Assembly (NCBI RefSeq): GCF_024714495.1
Contig: NZ_JAMZMJ010000014.1
Span: 62,001 to 126,000 of the forward strand
From: Marinoscillum pacificum
Lineage (GTDB): Bacteria > Bacteroidota > Bacteroidia > Cytophagales > Cyclobacteriaceae
DNA length: 64,000 bases
Direction: 5' to 3'
In this document: in pieces, positions 46,283 to 55,084 of the stretch
Layout of the letters: the number at the start of each line of letters is the position of its first letter
How positions within the stretch are numbered: position 1 is the first letter of the stretch
The notes under the pieces: generated by a model
What the model saw: the letters and a program-made list of their open reading frames with translations, nothing else
The model's database searches: none
What the model was told of the DNA's origin: nothing
Made by a program: the position numbers and the translations under genes

Positions 46283-47665
46283 TTACTGTGTTTCTGCAAA
46301 ACGAAGTGTGAATTCTGTTCCATCATTGATCACCGATTTCACAGCAATATTCCCTCGGTGATTTCGCATGATTTGCTTAGATAAACTAAGTCCAATACCA
46401 GATCCGCTTTTCTTAGTAGTGAAGAATGGAATAAAGATTTTCTTTAATGCTTCTTCATCAATACCGGGTCCATTGTCTCTTACGGAAATATAGGTTCCAC
46501 CTTCTTTCCTGGTCTCTGCCTTGATCCAAAGTTTCTTGTCGCCTTCTATCTCATCATGCTCTGCAAGCGCCTGAATGGCATTTTTGACAATATTGATTAA
46601 CACTTGCTCGATTTGGTGTTCATCAATTTCAATGCATAAGTCTTTAGCTATATCACACTCCACTTTGATGTCATGTTCCTGAACATCATTTTTAAGTAAT
46701 GCCATTACATGTTCGATCAGCTCTTTAATATTGACTCTAGAGAAGTTTGGAAGGGTGATTCGCGTCATGTTACGGAAGTCACTTACGAACCTGATCAAGC
46801 TTTCACTTCGCCTGTGGATGGTGTGCAGAGCCATATGAAAGTCTTCGACAGTGTCATTGTCAATCTGATTGATGTTTTGGCCATTGTGCAGCCAGTCTTC
46901 CATTTCTGATTCCAGTGTTCTGGCAAGAGATGAGATAGGGGTTACGCTGTTCATGATTTCATGAGTCAGAACTCTAATTAAGTTCTGCCATGCTTCCATT
47001 TCTTTCTCTTCCAGTTCGCTCTGGATGTTCTGAATCGAAATCAACTTAAATTCTTTACCTCTTAACGATAATTCAATGGCGTAAACGGCTAATTGAATTT
47101 CTCCTTCATCATTGCTTTTACTGATTTTGATGAGATCTCTTCCGCCGGTTCTTAAGTTTTTAAGAGTATCAATGAGTGCTTCACTTACGCTTTTAAGCTG
47201 CCTTACATTTTTAATCTGTTTGACACCCAGGAGTGATTTGGCAGCACTATTCATGATCTGAATTTCACCTTCTTTATCAAAAGTGATGATCCCAATCGCT
47301 ACATGCTGAACGATGGTTTTTAAATATTGATAGTGAGCTTCTTTCTCCGCTCGGATATCTCGGAACTTGCGCATCACTGCGTTAAACTCTACATAGAGAT
47401 TGTCTAAACTAGAGCCCGATTTTTTCTCAGGATAAGTATGCGAAAAATCATCCCACTGGATACTTTGGAGAAAGCTAATTACTTCACGGTTCGACTTCTC
47501 TAAAAAATAGTAGAGGTAGTAACCCTGTATCACCACCAGAGTGAAGATCAGGAGTTTGGTGAACGTATAGCTTTCTGTGTAATAAAGACTTGCCAGAAGG
47601 AAAATGGTCAGTCCAAGCAGAATAATCCTACCGGCAAGTTGATATTTAAACTTTTTATAGACCAT
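46283..47665 (-). CDS. NtrY-like sensor histidine kinase
   Basis: The 460-residue protein has two N-terminal membrane helices (about 12-30 and 36-54), a HAMP/PAS-like region (GIITFDKEGEIQIMNSAAKS), a HisKA domain with His235 in RVLTHEIMNSVTPISSLART, and an HATPase domain with IFIPFFTTKKSGSGIGLSLS. This is the NtrY-type partner of sigma54 activators. It overlaps the regulator gene by 11 nt. It probably sets the phosphorylation of the neighbouring NtrC-like protein. Confidence 0.93.
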   Translation of the reverse strand: MVYKKFKYQLAGRIILLGLTIFLLASLYYTESYTFTKLLIFTLVVIQGYYLYYFLEKSNREVISFLQSIQWDDFSHTYPEKKSGSSLDNLYVEFNAVMRKFRDIRAEKEAHYQYLKTIVQHVAIGIITFDKEGEIQIMNSAAKSLLGVKQIKNVRQLKSVSEALIDTLKNLRTGGRDLIKISKSNDEGEIQLAVYAIELSLRGKEFKLISIQNIQSELEEKEMEAWQNLIRVLTHEIMNSVTPISSLARTLESEMEDWLHNGQNINQIDNDTVEDFHMALHTIHRRSESLIRFVSDFRNMTRITLPNFSRVNIKELIEHVMALLKNDVQEHDIKVECDIAKDLCIEIDEHQIEQVLINIVKNAIQALAEHDEIEGDKKLWIKAETRKEGGTYISVRDNGPGIDEEALKKIFIPFFTTKKSGSGIGLSLSKQIMRNHRGNIAVKSVINDGTEFTLRFAETQ

Positions 47666-49034
47666 ACTTTTCTAGTCGTCTATACAATGAAGCTCTAGTT
47701 AATCCAAGTTCTTTAGCAGCTTGAGAGATGTTCCCATTGTGTTTGTTGATGGCTCTTTGGATGACATTTTTCTCCACATCGTCCAGATTGAATGTGTCAG
47801 CCTCTGAAGAAAGATTGTTTTCAGGTTTTTGAGATAGGAAGAAGAAATCATCAGGTTGTAGCGTTGTGGAGTCACTCATAATGATTGCTCGCTCTATGGC
47901 ATGTTGCAACTCTCTGATGTTTCCTGGCCAACTATATTTCTGTAGCTTCTTGATGGTAGCCGCTGAGATTCCGTCGATGTGCTTACGATACTTCTGGTTA
48001 TACATTTTCACAAAGTGGTCAGCCAAAAGCGGAATATCATCTAGTCGATCTCTCAATGGAGGAAGATGAAGTTCTACTGTATTGACTCTATACAATAAAT
48101 CCTGACGGAAAGTATTGTCTCCAACCATCTCATAGATTGGCATATTGGTAGCACAAATCAGACGAATATCTATTGGCATGGACTGATTTGATCCTATTCT
48201 TGTTACTTCACGTTTTTGTAAAGCAGTCAGTAATTTGGACTGTAATGGCATGCTGAGGTTTCCAATCTCGTCTAGGAAAAGTGTACCATTATTAGCTATC
48301 TCAAATCGGCCAGGACGGTCTTCCTTGGCATCGGTAAAGGATCCTTTTTTGTGTCCAAAAAGCTCTGATTCGAATAACGATTCAGTAATTGCTCCCATGT
48401 CCACTCCAATGAACACATTGTCTTTTCTAAGAGATTTTTGATGGATCGCTCGAGCAATTAGCTCTTTGCCAGTTCCATTTTCTCCTAATATCAGAATGTT
48501 AGCATCCGTACCGGCTACTTTATCTATGATTTTGAAGACTTCTTTGATTTCATCACTCTCGCCAATGATGTCTTTGAATGCACTGTTGCTGTCTTCTTGT
48601 AGTTGCTTAGATGTTTGCTTTAGTTGGGTGACCTCTTTGTAAGACTCCTTCAGTTTAGCAGCACTGTTCAGTGTAGCAATGAGTTTTTCATTCTGCCATG
48701 GCTTCAATACGAAATCTGTAGCACCAGCTTTCAATGCTTTTACAGCCATCTCCACATCTCCGAAGGCGGTGATGAGAACTACAACAGCTTGTGGATCTTT
48801 ATCCAGGATTTGCTCCAGCCAGTAGAAACCCTCTTTACCGGAAGTGATGTCTTTGCTGAAGTTCATATCTAATAATATCAGATCATAAGTATCGTTATTT
48901 AGAAGGAACGGAATCTTCTTTGGGTTCTTCTCAATAATTACCTCTTTGGCGTGTTTTTTCAACAGCATTTTCGCTGCCAACAACACATCCTCATCATCAT
49001 CTATTATTAATATTTTACCTAATTCTTTATCCAC
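47655..49034 (-). CDS. NtrC-family sigma54-dependent response regulator
   Basis: The 459-residue protein has a receiver domain (IDDDEDVLLAAKML, Asp56 in LILLDMNFS), an AAA+ domain (Walker A GENGTGKE at 184-191, Walker B TLFLDE at 251-256) and a C-terminal Fis helix-turn-helix (HNGNISQAAKELGLTRASLY). The sigma54-contact loop is GSFTDA (231-236) instead of GAFTGA; the GxFTDA form is common in Bacteroidota. The start is GTG at 49034. It likely activates a sigma54 promoter, for which a candidate lies at 55066 upstream of the efflux genes. Confidence 0.94.
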   Translation of the reverse strand: MDKELGKILIIDDDEDVLLAAKMLLKKHAKEVIIEKNPKKIPFLLNNDTYDLILLDMNFSKDITSGKEGFYWLEQILDKDPQAVVVLITAFGDVEMAVKALKAGATDFVLKPWQNEKLIATLNSAAKLKESYKEVTQLKQTSKQLQEDSNSAFKDIIGESDEIKEVFKIIDKVAGTDANILILGENGTGKELIARAIHQKSLRKDNVFIGVDMGAITESLFESELFGHKKGSFTDAKEDRPGRFEIANNGTLFLDEIGNLSMPLQSKLLTALQKREVTRIGSNQSMPIDIRLICATNMPIYEMVGDNTFRQDLLYRVNTVELHLPPLRDRLDDIPLLADHFVKMYNQKYRKHIDGISAATIKKLQKYSWPGNIRELQHAIERAIIMSDSTTLQPDDFFFLSQKPENNLSSEADTFNLDDVEKNVIQRAINKHNGNISQAAKELGLTRASLYRRLEKYGL

Positions 49035-49131
49035 GATTTTACTATTTGAGTTGATTTAAGTCCATAATGGTGCCAAATGGAAAAATAGCCCATTATTCAA
49101 TCAATTCAATGGTTTCGTGAAATTAAGTGTT

Positions 49132-49164
49132 CAAAAATGTACACCTTTTCGTGGGAAGGTGTAC
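49132..49164 (-). terminator. Terminator after the TolC gene of the tetR operon
   Basis: A perfect 9-bp stem GTACACCTT / AAGGTGTAC with an 8-base loop, followed on the minus strand by ATTTTTG. It starts directly after the stop codon of the TolC-like gene and separates that operon from the NtrC/NtrY pair. Confidence 0.65.
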
Positions 49165-50592
49165 TTATTCGTACATTTCCATATAGGATAAATAAGGAAG
49201 TCCAGCTACGTAAGGAAGCTCAGCTTTCAGTTTTTCAAAAGTAGTTTGAACCTTCAAGTATTTGATTTGAGCTTCAATGAACTTGTCTTGCTGGATATTT
49301 AATTTGAAGAGATCACTTTCTCCGTTCTCCACATTGAAAATTTCTGCTTCTAATAGTCGTTGATAGTTTCTAGAAAGATCCAGATACTGTGATGTCAATT
49401 GCTCACTCGCTATCAATTCCACAAACACAGATCTGATTTCAGCACCCACTTGCTGCTGAGTTTGCATGTAATCAAACTCCAAACTTTCCACATACAACTT
49501 CGTTTTCTGAAGTTTACCACGTTCTTTTCTAAGCAATAATGGAAAAGAAAAATCCATTCCAATCTTATAGTTCTCTCCAATATCAATTGGCTCAAATCCA
49601 GAGTAACTAATTGGAGCATCGATAAAACTATAGCTTAGGTCAATCTGGGGTTTTAAACTTTCGCGGTTCCATTGTTGCTCTACTTCGTACTGCGCCTTTT
49701 TCGCTGTTACCTTGGTGACTTCTGGATGATTGTCAGCCGCCCATGTGACGATTTTGCCCAAAGTACTATCTGCAGGAACAATCCACTGCGAACTTGCCGC
49801 ACTTGGAGAAGCACCTTCAGGGATTTCCAGAGGAAGTCCTTCATTAGACCACAAATGAATAGATAGCGCAAGCTTGGCACTATTCAGTTGCACTTGTGAG
49901 TTGATAAAATCCGCTCTTCGATTCTGGAAAGTAATTTTTGCTTGTACGGTATCCACCACAGCAGCTTCCCCATATTCGTAATCAAGTTTTACGCGCTTGA
50001 AAATCTCATCTGCAATGTTCATACTCTGCTGCATCAGCTCATATTGTTTAAAAGCAAAGTACCATTCCCAATAAGCTTTTACAATTGTGAATAGAGCCTT
50101 ATTAGTTAATTTAATTTTCTCCGCTTCAGCTATATCACTGTAGATATTGGCTTGTTTGATTAAAGCTCTTCGTTCATCTATGAACAAACCCTTACCTATA
50201 GGAAGGCTGACACCAGCTGTAAATTGCCAGTAATCATTGGAAGAACTCACATAATTTTCCTCACTTAGGTGTTCTCCAGAATTTCGATATGCTTCAATCT
50301 TAGGATCAATAGGAAACCACACAGGTATTTTCAGTGAATTATAAAACTTGCTGTAATACTCCGTTCCTTTATATTCTTTTCTATTGAAAGAAGACTCGAG
50401 TTTTGGATCCATGTATCCTTTTGCGGTTCGAATCTCTGCCTCTGCAAACTGGTCCTGAAGACCGGCTTGCTTCACAATAGGGTGGTTTCTTTTGGCCAAT
50501 TCCAGGACATCATCAAGAGAAAATTGAAGAGAATCCTGAGCTGCCAATGAAATGCCAAACCCAAGTAATACTACGGCTATAAGTATTCTCAT
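49165..50592 (-). CDS. TolC-like outer membrane channel protein
   Basis: The 475-residue protein has a signal peptide (MRILIAVVLLGFGISLAAQ) and the repeated TolC coiled-coil pattern: FSLDDVLELAKRNHPIVKQA at the start, LSLPIGKGLF-like strands and TVQAKITFQNRRADFINSQV, then the second half with ESLEFDYMQTQQQVGAEIRS. It forms the outer membrane duct for the HlyD/ABC pair encoded before it; it overlaps the HlyD gene by 4 nt. The export substrate is unknown. Confidence 0.9.
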   Translation of the reverse strand: MRILIAVVLLGFGISLAAQDSLQFSLDDVLELAKRNHPIVKQAGLQDQFAEAEIRTAKGYMDPKLESSFNRKEYKGTEYYSKFYNSLKIPVWFPIDPKIEAYRNSGEHLSEENYVSSSNDYWQFTAGVSLPIGKGLFIDERRALIKQANIYSDIAEAEKIKLTNKALFTIVKAYWEWYFAFKQYELMQQSMNIADEIFKRVKLDYEYGEAAVVDTVQAKITFQNRRADFINSQVQLNSAKLALSIHLWSNEGLPLEIPEGASPSAASSQWIVPADSTLGKIVTWAADNHPEVTKVTAKKAQYEVEQQWNRESLKPQIDLSYSFIDAPISYSGFEPIDIGENYKIGMDFSFPLLLRKERGKLQKTKLYVESLEFDYMQTQQQVGAEIRSVFVELIASEQLTSQYLDLSRNYQRLLEAEIFNVENGESDLFKLNIQQDKFIEAQIKYLKVQTTFEKLKAELPYVAGLPYLSYMEMYE

Positions 50593-51944
50593 TTCTTCTT
50601 TTTGTTATCCATCTGAATCTCACCATTCTCATAGATACTAGGAGGGAAGCCATTGAGCTGTCGCCAGAGCTCATACCATATAGGCACATCATTTAGCATC
50701 ACCCATCCTTTAATACCTGACCCCATTCTTAGTTGATGTGGCCATTCTTCCTGCTCAGGATCTGGAGTTACAAGTATTCTAAAATAACCAGGCTTGCTTT
50801 CCACTCGGTCAATTACGTCCACAATCCCTCCAAAGGTACCAACCGAAACATTTGGCCAACCTGAGAATTGAAGTGCGGGCCAACCATCGAATTGCACTCG
50901 AACAGGTCGTCCATGGCTAATGAATGGCAAGTCCATTGCTTTTACATACATTTCAGCGGCTTTATCATCAGTTTCAGGCATGATGGTAGCGATAGCTTCA
51001 CCTTCCTTGATCGTTTCACCAATTCCCGCTTTCATTGCCTTCACCAAATACCCCGTTTGTGGAGCAATTACCTGATAATTGAAATTTCTAATTTCCACGT
51101 TGGTGAACTCATTCCGCATTTTACTCAGCGTTGCTTCCGAGTCAAAAATGTCAGCAATAGTTGCAGATAGATCCGACTGTGACTTGCTGATTTTATCCTG
51201 ATATTCTGCCTCTATTGAAGTTAGGTTGACTCTGGCATTGATCAATTCTGCTTGACTTTGTAGCCATTTGTTCTCGGCAGAAATTACCTTGGCTTTACTA
51301 GCCTGGAACTTGGATTCCAATTCCTGGAATTTTGTCAAGGAGATGTTTCCAGCTTCGTAGCGCTTTTTATTTCTCTCAAAAATGTTCTCAGCGTTATCAA
51401 AATTGACCTTCTCCGATTCAAAAGCAATGCTGTCACTCTCAAGTTTGAGAATCGTTTGTTTTAGCTTGTTCTGTGCCTGTTTCAGTTTCATTTGACGACC
51501 CTGTCGAAGAGCTGCAACCTGGTTTTCAAGTGCTTGACGTTTGGCTCTTTTTGCCTCTAGGCCGGATTCTTTGGCTTCAATCTGTTCTTTCATTCTTGAT
51601 AAAAGCTGCGGATCAAAGTACTTGTCCTTTACTTCTGCAAGAGACAGGATAGTGTCTCCTTTATGTATGAACTCACCTTCACGCTTTTTCCAATCAATAA
51701 TTCTTCCGGCTATAGCTGACTCTACAGTTTGTGGTCTATTGCGTGGATGAAAAGCAGTTAATGTACCTGTACCACGAATGTTCTGCTGCCATGGTAGAAA
51801 CATAACAATGATGGAGATGCCAATAATCACGAGCAATACTTTTGCTAAAAGTCTGCCCATACCTGGAGTCTTCAGGGTTCTTAGTGAATAGAACTCGCCC
51901 TCGTCCAGAAAATCAGTGTCTTTGTTGTTAGAAATATTTAGCAT
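50589..51944 (-). CDS. HlyD family periplasmic adaptor protein
   Basis: The 451-residue protein has one N-terminal membrane helix (LLAKVLLVIIGISIIVMFLP), a biotinyl-lipoyl-like half motif (TVESAIAGRIIDWKKREGEF), a long coiled coil (about residues 120-260) and the returning lipoyl/barrel part (VIAPQTGYLVKAMKAGIGET). This is the membrane-fusion subunit linking the ABC exporter to TolC. It starts 1 base after the ABC gene and overlaps the TolC gene by 4 nt. Confidence 0.92.
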   Translation of the reverse strand: MLNISNNKDTDFLDEGEFYSLRTLKTPGMGRLLAKVLLVIIGISIIVMFLPWQQNIRGTGTLTAFHPRNRPQTVESAIAGRIIDWKKREGEFIHKGDTILSLAEVKDKYFDPQLLSRMKEQIEAKESGLEAKRAKRQALENQVAALRQGRQMKLKQAQNKLKQTILKLESDSIAFESEKVNFDNAENIFERNKKRYEAGNISLTKFQELESKFQASKAKVISAENKWLQSQAELINARVNLTSIEAEYQDKISKSQSDLSATIADIFDSEATLSKMRNEFTNVEIRNFNYQVIAPQTGYLVKAMKAGIGETIKEGEAIATIMPETDDKAAEMYVKAMDLPFISHGRPVRVQFDGWPALQFSGWPNVSVGTFGGIVDVIDRVESKPGYFRILVTPDPEQEEWPHQLRMGSGIKGWVMLNDVPIWYELWRQLNGFPPSIYENGEIQMDNKKKK

Positions 51945-51945
51945 C

Positions 51946-54123
51946 TTAATAGATTTTTTGAACGATCGTGTCGTTTTTAATCACATTTTCAAAAGTGTCA
52001 TCGGCAATTATTTTGCCTTCATCCATGTAGATTACCCGATCTACTGCAGACATTACCAGCGGATCATTGGATACCACTATGAGTGTCCATTTATTTTCTG
52101 GATTTGTTAGCATTTCGATCATTTTCAAACGCTCATATTTCTGGAAGTTTCCAAAGAAATCATTGAGAATCAATAAAGCGGGATCTTTTGCCAAGCATCT
52201 TGCTAAGATCATTCGATTGGCAAAAGAGCTACTGAACCCTTTACCACTACTTAATATTTCGGTATTGAAACCATCAGGTAAACCATAGATCTCATCGGTA
52301 AGACCGACTTTTTCTACTGCTCTGATAGCATTATCCATGCTAGCAAATGGCTTCCCAACAAGAATATTATCAATGACCGATCCTTCGAAAATATCTTCTT
52401 GAGAGACGTTTTTACCAATCTTATCTCTTAGATAGGTCATGTCCAAATCACGAAGGTTGTATCGGTTGTAAGTTAAGATCCCATCGTAATTAGTGTGAAT
52501 ACCAGCAATGGCATTGGTCAGGGTTGTCTTTCCTGAAGCACTACCACCGGCTATACAAATCCTTTCGCCAGCTTGAATGGTTAGATTGATGTGATCAAGT
52601 GATGGCTTTTTGTTGCCAGGGTAGGTGTAACTAAGGTTTTTTATTTCGATAGATATTCCATTTTCTTTTATTTGAGATTTTGGAATGTCAATACCGCCGG
52701 ATTTCTCTAAAGGTAGGTCAGTCACATGCGAGATTTTATCAACAGCCGTAAGCATGTCATAAACAACATCCATGTACATGATAATTTTCTCTACCGAATT
52801 CAAAATCAAAATGATAATTACCTCAGATGCGACAAACTGTCCAAGTGTGATTTCTCTTTGCACCACTAGAACGGTACCTATAATCAACAAGCCTCCAGTG
52901 ACAATTGCTTTGAAAAGAAGAACATAACTGTATTGGCTGATCAATACCTTGAAGTGAGTACTTCTGTTTTTAAGGTAGTTATTAACGTTATAGTCCGTTT
53001 TCTTAATAGGTAGAGAAGTGTTTCCTGAAAGTTTGAACGAATAAAGTGTTCTGGCCATTTCTTCCAGCCAGTAAACTACCTTGTATTTATACTTTGATTC
53101 GGTGATACTCGATTTCAATCCTTTCGGTCCAGTGATATAGAAAATCATGAAGAGAATTGACAACAAGAAAATCCCAAAGAATACGAAGAACGGGTGATAG
53201 AATGATAAAAGTAACAACCCAAAAATGATCTGAATAGCACCCGTAGATAAGTCAATTAAGAGTTTTGGAAGACCTTTTTGCAGAGTAAGTACATCAAAGA
53301 AACGGTTCATCAACTCAGGCATGTGCAGGTTGAAAACAGACTCCATTTGGATCCTCGGTACTCTAAATGCAAATTCAAAAGCAGCTTTGGTAAAGACCCT
53401 GCGCTGTAAATACTCCACAATGGTTATCTGGAATACCTGAAGAATACCAGTTCCTAAGACAGCAATAATTACAAAGGCGATCAATACATAGACGGAGCTG
53501 AATACCACTCCACCACTAATCAGTTCTACCGCTGCTTGAATTCCAAGAGGTAAACTCAGGGACAATAAACCAATCAAAGCCGCATAAACGTAAACGTAGA
53601 AAATGTCTCTTTTCTCGGCAGATAGTAATTTGAACAACCTCTTTAGTGGAGTGATGTATGTGGCATTGGTTTTTGTGGAATCTTGATCACTTACCAATGA
53701 CTCATAATCAAAAACAGATAGAAAAATAACTTCTAACTTATCTGTACATGCCAAATCCAGGTGTTCCAGAGAATCGACTTTTTTATTCTCTACATCATGT
53801 TCACGGATGATCTGTATATGATAATTTTTGCCTTTCTTTTGAATGATAACAGGAGCTAATTCGTGATCCTTGGCAAAAACAATGATAGGAGATTCATGAA
53901 TTTTCATGAACTCAATAAATCTTTTTTCACGGAGGTGTTTCTCCAGTAAAATCATTCCAGAATCACTGCCGGATTCTACCAGGTCTCTGATGAATTCTAC
54001 CAGTTCCTCATTTTCATACTCCCTATCCAGAGCGTCGGTTCCAGTAAGGGTAGAGCTGTCCGGGTCTAAATGGAGCAGATGAGAGCACTCTTGAATTGTT
54101 CTCAGAATTTGATGATTGTTCAT
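51946..54123 (-). CDS. ABC exporter (TMD-NBD fusion) with degenerate nucleotide-binding motifs
   Basis: The 725-residue protein has a ~165-residue N-terminal cytoplasmic region without the C39 peptidase Cys/His motif, an ABC exporter membrane domain (about residues 170-460) and an ATPase domain. Walker A (GGSASGKTT, 526-534) and Q-loop (VSQEDIF, Gln575) are intact. The signature is GFSSSF (629-634) where LSGGQ is expected, Walker B ends LILND (Asn654, Asp655) instead of DE, and the H-loop position is Asn687 in VVSNDPLV. ATP hydrolysis may be weak or altered. It is encoded between tetR and hlyD and most likely exports a substrate through HlyD and TolC. The variation may be a family trait. Confidence 0.88.
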   Translation of the reverse strand: MNNHQILRTIQECSHLLHLDPDSSTLTGTDALDREYENEELVEFIRDLVESGSDSGMILLEKHLREKRFIEFMKIHESPIIVFAKDHELAPVIIQKKGKNYHIQIIREHDVENKKVDSLEHLDLACTDKLEVIFLSVFDYESLVSDQDSTKTNATYITPLKRLFKLLSAEKRDIFYVYVYAALIGLLSLSLPLGIQAAVELISGGVVFSSVYVLIAFVIIAVLGTGILQVFQITIVEYLQRRVFTKAAFEFAFRVPRIQMESVFNLHMPELMNRFFDVLTLQKGLPKLLIDLSTGAIQIIFGLLLLSFYHPFFVFFGIFLLSILFMIFYITGPKGLKSSITESKYKYKVVYWLEEMARTLYSFKLSGNTSLPIKKTDYNVNNYLKNRSTHFKVLISQYSYVLLFKAIVTGGLLIIGTVLVVQREITLGQFVASEVIIILILNSVEKIIMYMDVVYDMLTAVDKISHVTDLPLEKSGGIDIPKSQIKENGISIEIKNLSYTYPGNKKPSLDHINLTIQAGERICIAGGSASGKTTLTNAIAGIHTNYDGILTYNRYNLRDLDMTYLRDKIGKNVSQEDIFEGSVIDNILVGKPFASMDNAIRAVEKVGLTDEIYGLPDGFNTEILSSGKGFSSSFANRMILARCLAKDPALLILNDFFGNFQKYERLKMIEMLTNPENKWTLIVVSNDPLVMSAVDRVIYMDEGKIIADDTFENVIKNDTIVQKIY

Positions 54124-54794
54124 GCGTCAATCGTTTTGAAAATCAAGTTTTTTACAAAATGATAATTAGCAGAGTAAGGGTCTTCCAATTTACTTAACTC
54201 TGTTAATGATGGTAAATGTTCTGCAAAGAACACCTGTTGGTTGGATGCCTCCAAAGCAGTAGATGCCAGTGCATGAGCAAAAGTGAAGTTAGGGTTGATA
54301 TTCAAAATCAGCGCGGCTATATGATCACAAAGTGATTTATACCCTTTAAAAAGTCCATTTTGATTGTCCTTATCCACTCTTTTTGTCAGATACGTCTTAT
54401 CCGATTCTGCGATAACTATTTTGTTGAGTGCTTCTTCATCTATATCAGGAAATGTATCATCAGGTACTTTTTTTTCAGTAATTAAACGGATAATTCTATC
54501 CAGTTTTTCCTGAGGATTGCCTAAGTGGTGGGTTTCATATTCAATTTTATATTCCATCCACGCCCAGTACCAGGCAATCAGGTAGACTAGCAGTCGATGC
54601 TTATTGTCAAAGTAGCGATAGATGGAGGCTTCAGTAGAATCTATTTGCATGGATAACTTTCTGAAGGTAAAGGCCTCAAATCCTAACTCACTTATAAGCT
54701 TAATACTGTGTAGAACAATCTTTTTTCCCAGTTCTGTAGACTGTGGATCCTTGCAGTATAGATTGTTCCCCAGCTGAATGCTAATTACCGACAT
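54120..54794 (-). CDS. TetR family transcriptional regulator
   Basis: The 224-residue protein has a TetR helix-turn-helix: KKIVLHSIKLISELGFEAFT followed by FRKLSMQIDSTEASIYRYFD and NKHRLLVYLIAWYW. The C-terminal ligand domain is unassigned. It is the first gene of the operon with the ABC exporter, HlyD and TolC (4-nt overlap with the ABC gene). A 17-bp palindrome at 54815-54831, just upstream of its start, is a likely operator and suggests that it represses its own operon. Confidence 0.92.
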   Translation of the reverse strand: MSVISIQLGNNLYCKDPQSTELGKKIVLHSIKLISELGFEAFTFRKLSMQIDSTEASIYRYFDNKHRLLVYLIAWYWAWMEYKIEYETHHLGNPQEKLDRIIRLITEKKVPDDTFPDIDEEALNKIVIAESDKTYLTKRVDKDNQNGLFKGYKSLCDHIAALILNINPNFTFAHALASTALEASNQQVFFAEHLPSLTELSKLEDPYSANYHFVKNLIFKTIDA

Positions 54795-54814
54795 GATAAT
54801 ATTACTTCTATAAA

Positions 54815-54831
54815 TGATAGTATTACTATCA
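54815..54831. promoter_or_regulatory. Candidate TetR operator (17-bp palindrome)
   Basis: TGATAGTA-T-TACTATCA is a perfect inverted repeat with 8-bp arms and a single central base. It lies 21 bp upstream of the tetR start codon, the usual place for an autoregulatory operator. Confidence 0.7.
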
Positions 54832-54882
54832 ACGAATTTACAACAAGAATGTTTGATTACTTTTATTTCTCGTAAAAAAGGT

Positions 54883-54963
54883 TAATTTTGATACCCTATT
54901 AGTCCTTTTATTTTGAGTTTTTGATCTTTAGGTTCAATCCGGGAGCGGATTGGACCTTTTTTT
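54883..54963 (+). ncRNA. Candidate small RNA or attenuated leader (promoter box to terminator)
   Basis: A perfect TAATTTTG box (54883-54890) is followed about 40 bp later by a strong terminator, with no gene between them. The predicted transcript would be about 65-70 nt starting near 54897. No clear -33 element is visible. It may be a small RNA, or a terminated leader of the efflux operon downstream. Confidence 0.35.
54931..54963 (+). terminator. Orphan rho-independent terminator upstream of the efflux operon
   Basis: An 11-bp stem GGTTCAATCCG / CGGATTGGACC (one G-U pair) with a GGAG loop is followed by seven T. On this strand there is no coding gene before it since the tetR gene points away. 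Confidence 0.85.
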
Positions 54964-54964
54964 A

Positions 54965-54980
54965 TGTCCGCTTGCGAACA
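54965..54980. promoter_or_regulatory. Imperfect inverted repeat, possible activator site
   Basis: TGTCCGC-TT-GCGAACA has arms matching at six of seven positions. It lies about 100 bp upstream of the sigma54-like promoter at 55066, the normal range for an NtrC-type upstream activator site. The binding protein is inferred, not shown. Confidence 0.4.
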
Positions 54981-55065
54981 CAATCTGTATCAAACTGTAC
55001 AAGTTTTACCTACCTCCAAATTCTCGAAAATTCATAAAACGCTGTAAGTCAATGAAATAACTTTA

Positions 55066-55084
55066 TTGGCATTCAAATTGGCAT
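55066..55084 (+). promoter_or_regulatory. Sigma54-like (-24/-12) promoter of the efflux operon
   Basis: TTGGCATTCAAATTGGC fits the pattern TGGCA-C/T-N5-TTG-C with correct spacing, except that the invariant -12 GC reads GG. It would start transcription about 55093, some 17 nt before the ATG at 55110. The NtrC-like activator gene lies in the same region. Confidence 0.4.

Noticed and set aside
54931-54950. GGTTCAATCC resembling a tRNA T-arm
   Set aside because: No acceptor stem, D-arm or anticodon arm can be formed around it; the sequence is explained by the terminator hairpin.
54964-55047. 27-codon frame following the orphan terminator
   Set aside because: Its start lies right after the T-run and it overlaps the inverted repeat; no support for translation.
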